DNA of 64,000 bases, from NCBI RefSeq assembly GCF_016458305.1, contig NZ_JAEMHL010000001.1, forward strand, positions 434,001 through 498,000. The letters run 5' to 3'. This DNA comes from Geomonas anaerohicana (GTDB lineage Bacteria > Desulfobacterota > Desulfuromonadia > Geobacterales > Geobacteraceae). Both the position numbers and the translations under genes were made by a program. How positions within the stretch are numbered: the stretch's first letter is position 1; each line of letters begins with the position of its first letter. Shown piece after piece: positions 61,143 to 64,000 of the stretch. The notes beneath the pieces were generated by a model. It was given only the letters and a program-made list of their open reading frames with translations. It was not told the DNA's origin and did no database searches.

Positions 61143-61849
61143 TTAGAAACCGAGGTAGGCTTCGCGGATGGACTCGTCTGCTTCGAGGTCCTTGCCGGTC
61201 CCCTGGCCCACGATGCGCCCGTTTTCCATGACGTAACAGTAGTCGGCGACCTTCAAGGTCTGGTGCACGTTCTGCTCGACCAGGAAGATGGTGAGCCCCT
61301 GGTTGTGCAGCTCCTGGATTACCTTGAAGACCTCCTGTACCATGATCGGCGCCAGGCCGAGGCTCGGCTCGTCGAACATGATCACCTGGGGATCCTGCAT
61401 CAGCGCGCGGCCGATGGCAACCATTTGCTGCTCGCCGCCGGAAAGGGTCTCGGCGGTCTGGGTGCGCCGCTCCTCCAGTCTGGGGAATATCTCGTAGATC
61501 CGCTTCAGGGTCTGGGCGCGCTTGGAATGTGCCCTCTTCAGGTAGGCGCCGACCAGGAGGTTCTCCTCCACGGTCATCTTCGGGAAGAGCTGGCGCCCTT
61601 CCGGGACCAGGGTGATGCCCAGGTCGACCACCTTGTGCACCGGCATGCCGGTGACCAGCTTGCCGTCATAGTGGATGGTGCCGCTGGCGGTCGGGATCAG
61701 GCCGCACAGCGATTTGAGGGTCGTGGTCTTGCCGGCGCCGTTGGCGCCGATGAGCGCGACCAGCTGCCCCTTGGCCACCGAGAAAGAGATGTTCCACAGG
61801 GCCTGGATGTCCCCGTAATTGACTGAGATGCCGTTGACGTCGAGCAGAT

Positions 61850-61853
<4 letters not shown>
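61143..61853 (-). CDS. livF: Branched-chain amino-acid ABC transporter, ATP-binding protein LivF
   Basis: 236 residues. Walker A GANGAGKTT (about 37-45), signature TLSGGEQQM (about 139-147), Walker B VIMFDEPSLGLAP, with LVEQNVHQTLKVADYCYVMENG typical of LivF. One of two cytosolic ATPases of the importer. Its ATG overlaps the livG stop by four bases (ATGA). Confidence 0.96.
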
Positions 61854-62575
<722 letters not shown>

Positions 62576-62578
62576 GAG

Positions 62579-63580
62579 TTAGTTCCCCTCTTCCGGTGCT
62601 GCCACGGCGGAAAGAGCCGCGGGTTCCGATACCGGTTCCGCGTTTTGCTGCGGCCTGGCGGCGCCTGCCTTGCGCTTTACCATGGTGCCCCAGAGGCCGT
62701 TGGGTATGAAGATGACGCTGATCGCGATCAGCGCGCCCAGGATGATGAGATAGAGGAGCTGGAAGTCGGACAGGTAGGCCCAGAAGATCGTCTTGAAGGC
62801 GAAGATCAGGATGGCCCCGAGAGCCGGTCCGAACAGGGTCCCCATGCCGCCGAAGACCACCATGACCACCGCCTGGTCGCTGACCAGGTCGCCCAGCGTC
62901 GAGGAGGGGTCGATGAAGGTGATCCAGTAGGCGTAGATGCCGCCCAGGATGCCGGTGGGAAGCGCCGAGAGGATGAAGGACTGCATCTTCAGCTTGGTCG
63001 GGTTGAGGCCCAGCGCCTTGGCGCCTTCCTCGTCCTCGCGGATCGCCTTGAGCTTAAGCCCGAAGGGCGCGCGCTCCAGCAGATACCAGAGGATGGCGAA
63101 GGTGCCGCCTACCGTGATCAGCATCAGGTAGTAGAAGAACTGCGGGTTCAGGAACGCCTCCAGGCGCATGCCGTCCGGGCCGCCGGTGAACTCGACGTTC
63201 AGGGCGAGCTGCTGAATGGCGCGGGAGAGCGCCCAGGTGGCGATGGCGAAGTAGGCGCCTTTGAGCCTCAGGGTCGGGATGCCGGCGATGAGCGCCACGA
63301 TAGCGGCAGCGACGCCGCCAGCCGGCAGGGCCGCCCAGAAGGGGAGGTTCGCCTGCATCATGAGGATGCCGATGGTGTAGGCGCCGATGCCGAAGAAGGC
63401 ACCGTGGCCGAAGTTCAGGTAGCCGGTGTAGCCGGCGATGACGTCGAAGGCGATGGCGAGCCCGATCCACATCACCCCCTCGGTGAGGACACGCAGTACG
63501 AAGGTGTCATGCACCACGAGAGGCAGGATCAAAAGGGCGGCACCGATGATGGCCAGTATGGTTGCGCCACGATTTTTCAT
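62579..63580 (-). CDS. livM: Branched-chain amino-acid ABC transporter, permease LivM
   Basis: 333 residues with about 9-10 membrane helices; conserved LivM segments GYTGYLNFGHGAFFGIGAY, TLRLKGAYFAIATWALS, AIREDEEGAKALGLN (the ATPase-coupling helix) and VVFGGMGTLFGPALGA. A Pro/Ala-rich cytoplasmic tail ends the protein. One base separates it from the livH stop. Confidence 0.95.
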   Translation of the reverse strand: MKNRGATILAIIGAALLILPLVVHDTFVLRVLTEGVMWIGLAIAFDVIAGYTGYLNFGHGAFFGIGAYTIGILMMQANLPFWAALPAGGVAAAIVALIAGIPTLRLKGAYFAIATWALSRAIQQLALNVEFTGGPDGMRLEAFLNPQFFYYLMLITVGGTFAILWYLLERAPFGLKLKAIREDEEGAKALGLNPTKLKMQSFILSALPTGILGGIYAYWITFIDPSSTLGDLVSDQAVVMVVFGGMGTLFGPALGAILIFAFKTIFWAYLSDFQLLYLIILGALIAISVIFIPNGLWGTMVKRKAGAARPQQNAEPVSEPAALSAVAAPEEGN

Positions 63581-63581
63581 G

Positions 63582-64000
63582 TCAGACCCCCTTGCCGAAC
63601 AGCCCGCGCGGGGAAATCAGCAGGATGATGTAGAGGATGGCGAAGACGGCGAGCAGGGTGTGGCTCGGGTTGAAGTAGATCATGAAGATCGACTGTACCA
63701 GGCCCAGAAGGAGCGCCGCCCAGGGCACGCCGGCCAGGTAGCCCATGCCGGCGAGCACCACCACGAAGAAGGCGAAGATGGTGTACTCGTTGCCCATCTG
63801 GGCGCCGATGGAGAGGATACAGCCCAGGAGCACGCCGGTCATGGCCGAGATGCCGACGTAGATGCCGTACACGTAGGAGCCGGTGCGCTTGCTGTTCACT
63901 CCCATGAGACCCGCGGCATCCTTGTGCTGTGCCAGCGCACGGACGCCGAGGCCGAAATTGGTCTTTTTCAAGAGGTAGTGCAGGATCAGGGTGATCGCCA
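63582..64000 (-). CDS. livH: Branched-chain amino-acid ABC transporter, permease LivH (N-terminus beyond window)
   Basis: The C-terminal 139 or so residues are present; the frame is open to base 64000 and the start lies outside. KKTNFGLGVRALAQHKDAAGLMGVN is the LivH coupling-helix motif (listed here in pieces: LGVRALAQ, AAGLMGVN), followed by helices with SIGAQMGNEYTIFAFFVVVLAGMG-type sequence and LLISPRGLFGKG at the end. The periplasmic binding protein and the operon promoter must be further upstream. Confidence 0.94.
   Translation of the reverse strand, partial: AITLILHYLLKKTNFGLGVRALAQHKDAAGLMGVNSKRTGSYVYGIYVGISAMTGVLLGCILSIGAQMGNEYTIFAFFVVVLAGMGYLAGVPWAALLLGLVQSIFMIYFNPSHTLLAVFAILYIILLISPRGLFGKGV

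Overview
This 64-kb, GC-rich chromosomal window most resembles a member of the Geobacteraceae (Geobacter/Geomonas/Citrifermentans group, Desulfuromonadia). The evidence is the gene content: a secreted cytochrome with about 12 haem-binding motifs, a sensor kinase with a c-haem motif in its sensor domain, several sigma-54 activators and a matching -24/-12 promoter, single-chain pyruvate carboxylase, split two-subunit transketolase, a short B12-dependent methionine synthase, a tungsten-type aldehyde:ferredoxin oxidoreductase and a 115-kDa-class NAD-glutamate dehydrogenase. No rRNA, tRNA, insertion sequence, prophage or CRISPR array was seen. The species assignment is inference.

Layout. 0-7 kb: end of msrA, polX, an EVE-domain protein overlapping corA, and convergent pepN. 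7-14 kb: a c-haem/CopD-like/cytochrome-b5 fusion with a probably leaderless promoter, a diguanylate cyclase, a sirohaem reductase-like protein and a hybrid histidine kinase. 14-18 kb: pyruvate carboxylase with a GntR/PdhR-type operator upstream. 18-31 kb, all plus strand: DUF554, murI, gerMN, metH, a conserved hypothetical, split transketolase overlapping a prepilin-like gene, the c-haem histidine kinase with its NtrC-type regulator, and a predicted outer-membrane barrel. 31-38.5 kb: DUF362 ferredoxin protein, tandem receiver-like protein, SDR, a RelE/XRE toxin-antitoxin pair, Pal, a scar where a truncated GspE/PilB gene meets a truncated HAMP-protein gene, and a TolB-like propeller. 38.5-46 kb: the sigma-54-driven multihaem cytochrome, a secreted low-complexity protein, a divergent HxlR/flavodoxin-like pair, a ferredoxin-nitroreductase and a YiiX-like hydrolase. 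46-54 kb: a three-domain Aas-type fusion with an amidohydrolase, a sigma-54 activator with an unrecognised sensor domain, an mqsRA module whose toxin gene is frameshifted, and a small lipoprotein.

54-64 kb is one tightly packed minus-strand cluster: livH-livM-livG-livF, moaD, aldehyde:ferredoxin oxidoreductase, NAD-glutamate dehydrogenase, universal stress protein, D-2-hydroxyacid dehydrogenase. Most junctions overlap or are 1-3 bases apart. The gene set reads as an amino-acid uptake and oxidation system: ABC import, transamination balanced by glutamate dehydrogenase, and oxidation of the derived aldehydes by a W/Mo enzyme. It is the most coherent candidate system in the window.

The gaps between genes are unusually full of dispersed inverted repeats. 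At least nine sequence families occur here, several in five or more copies and often stacked in the same gap. They sit at the ends of transcription units and between cistrons.
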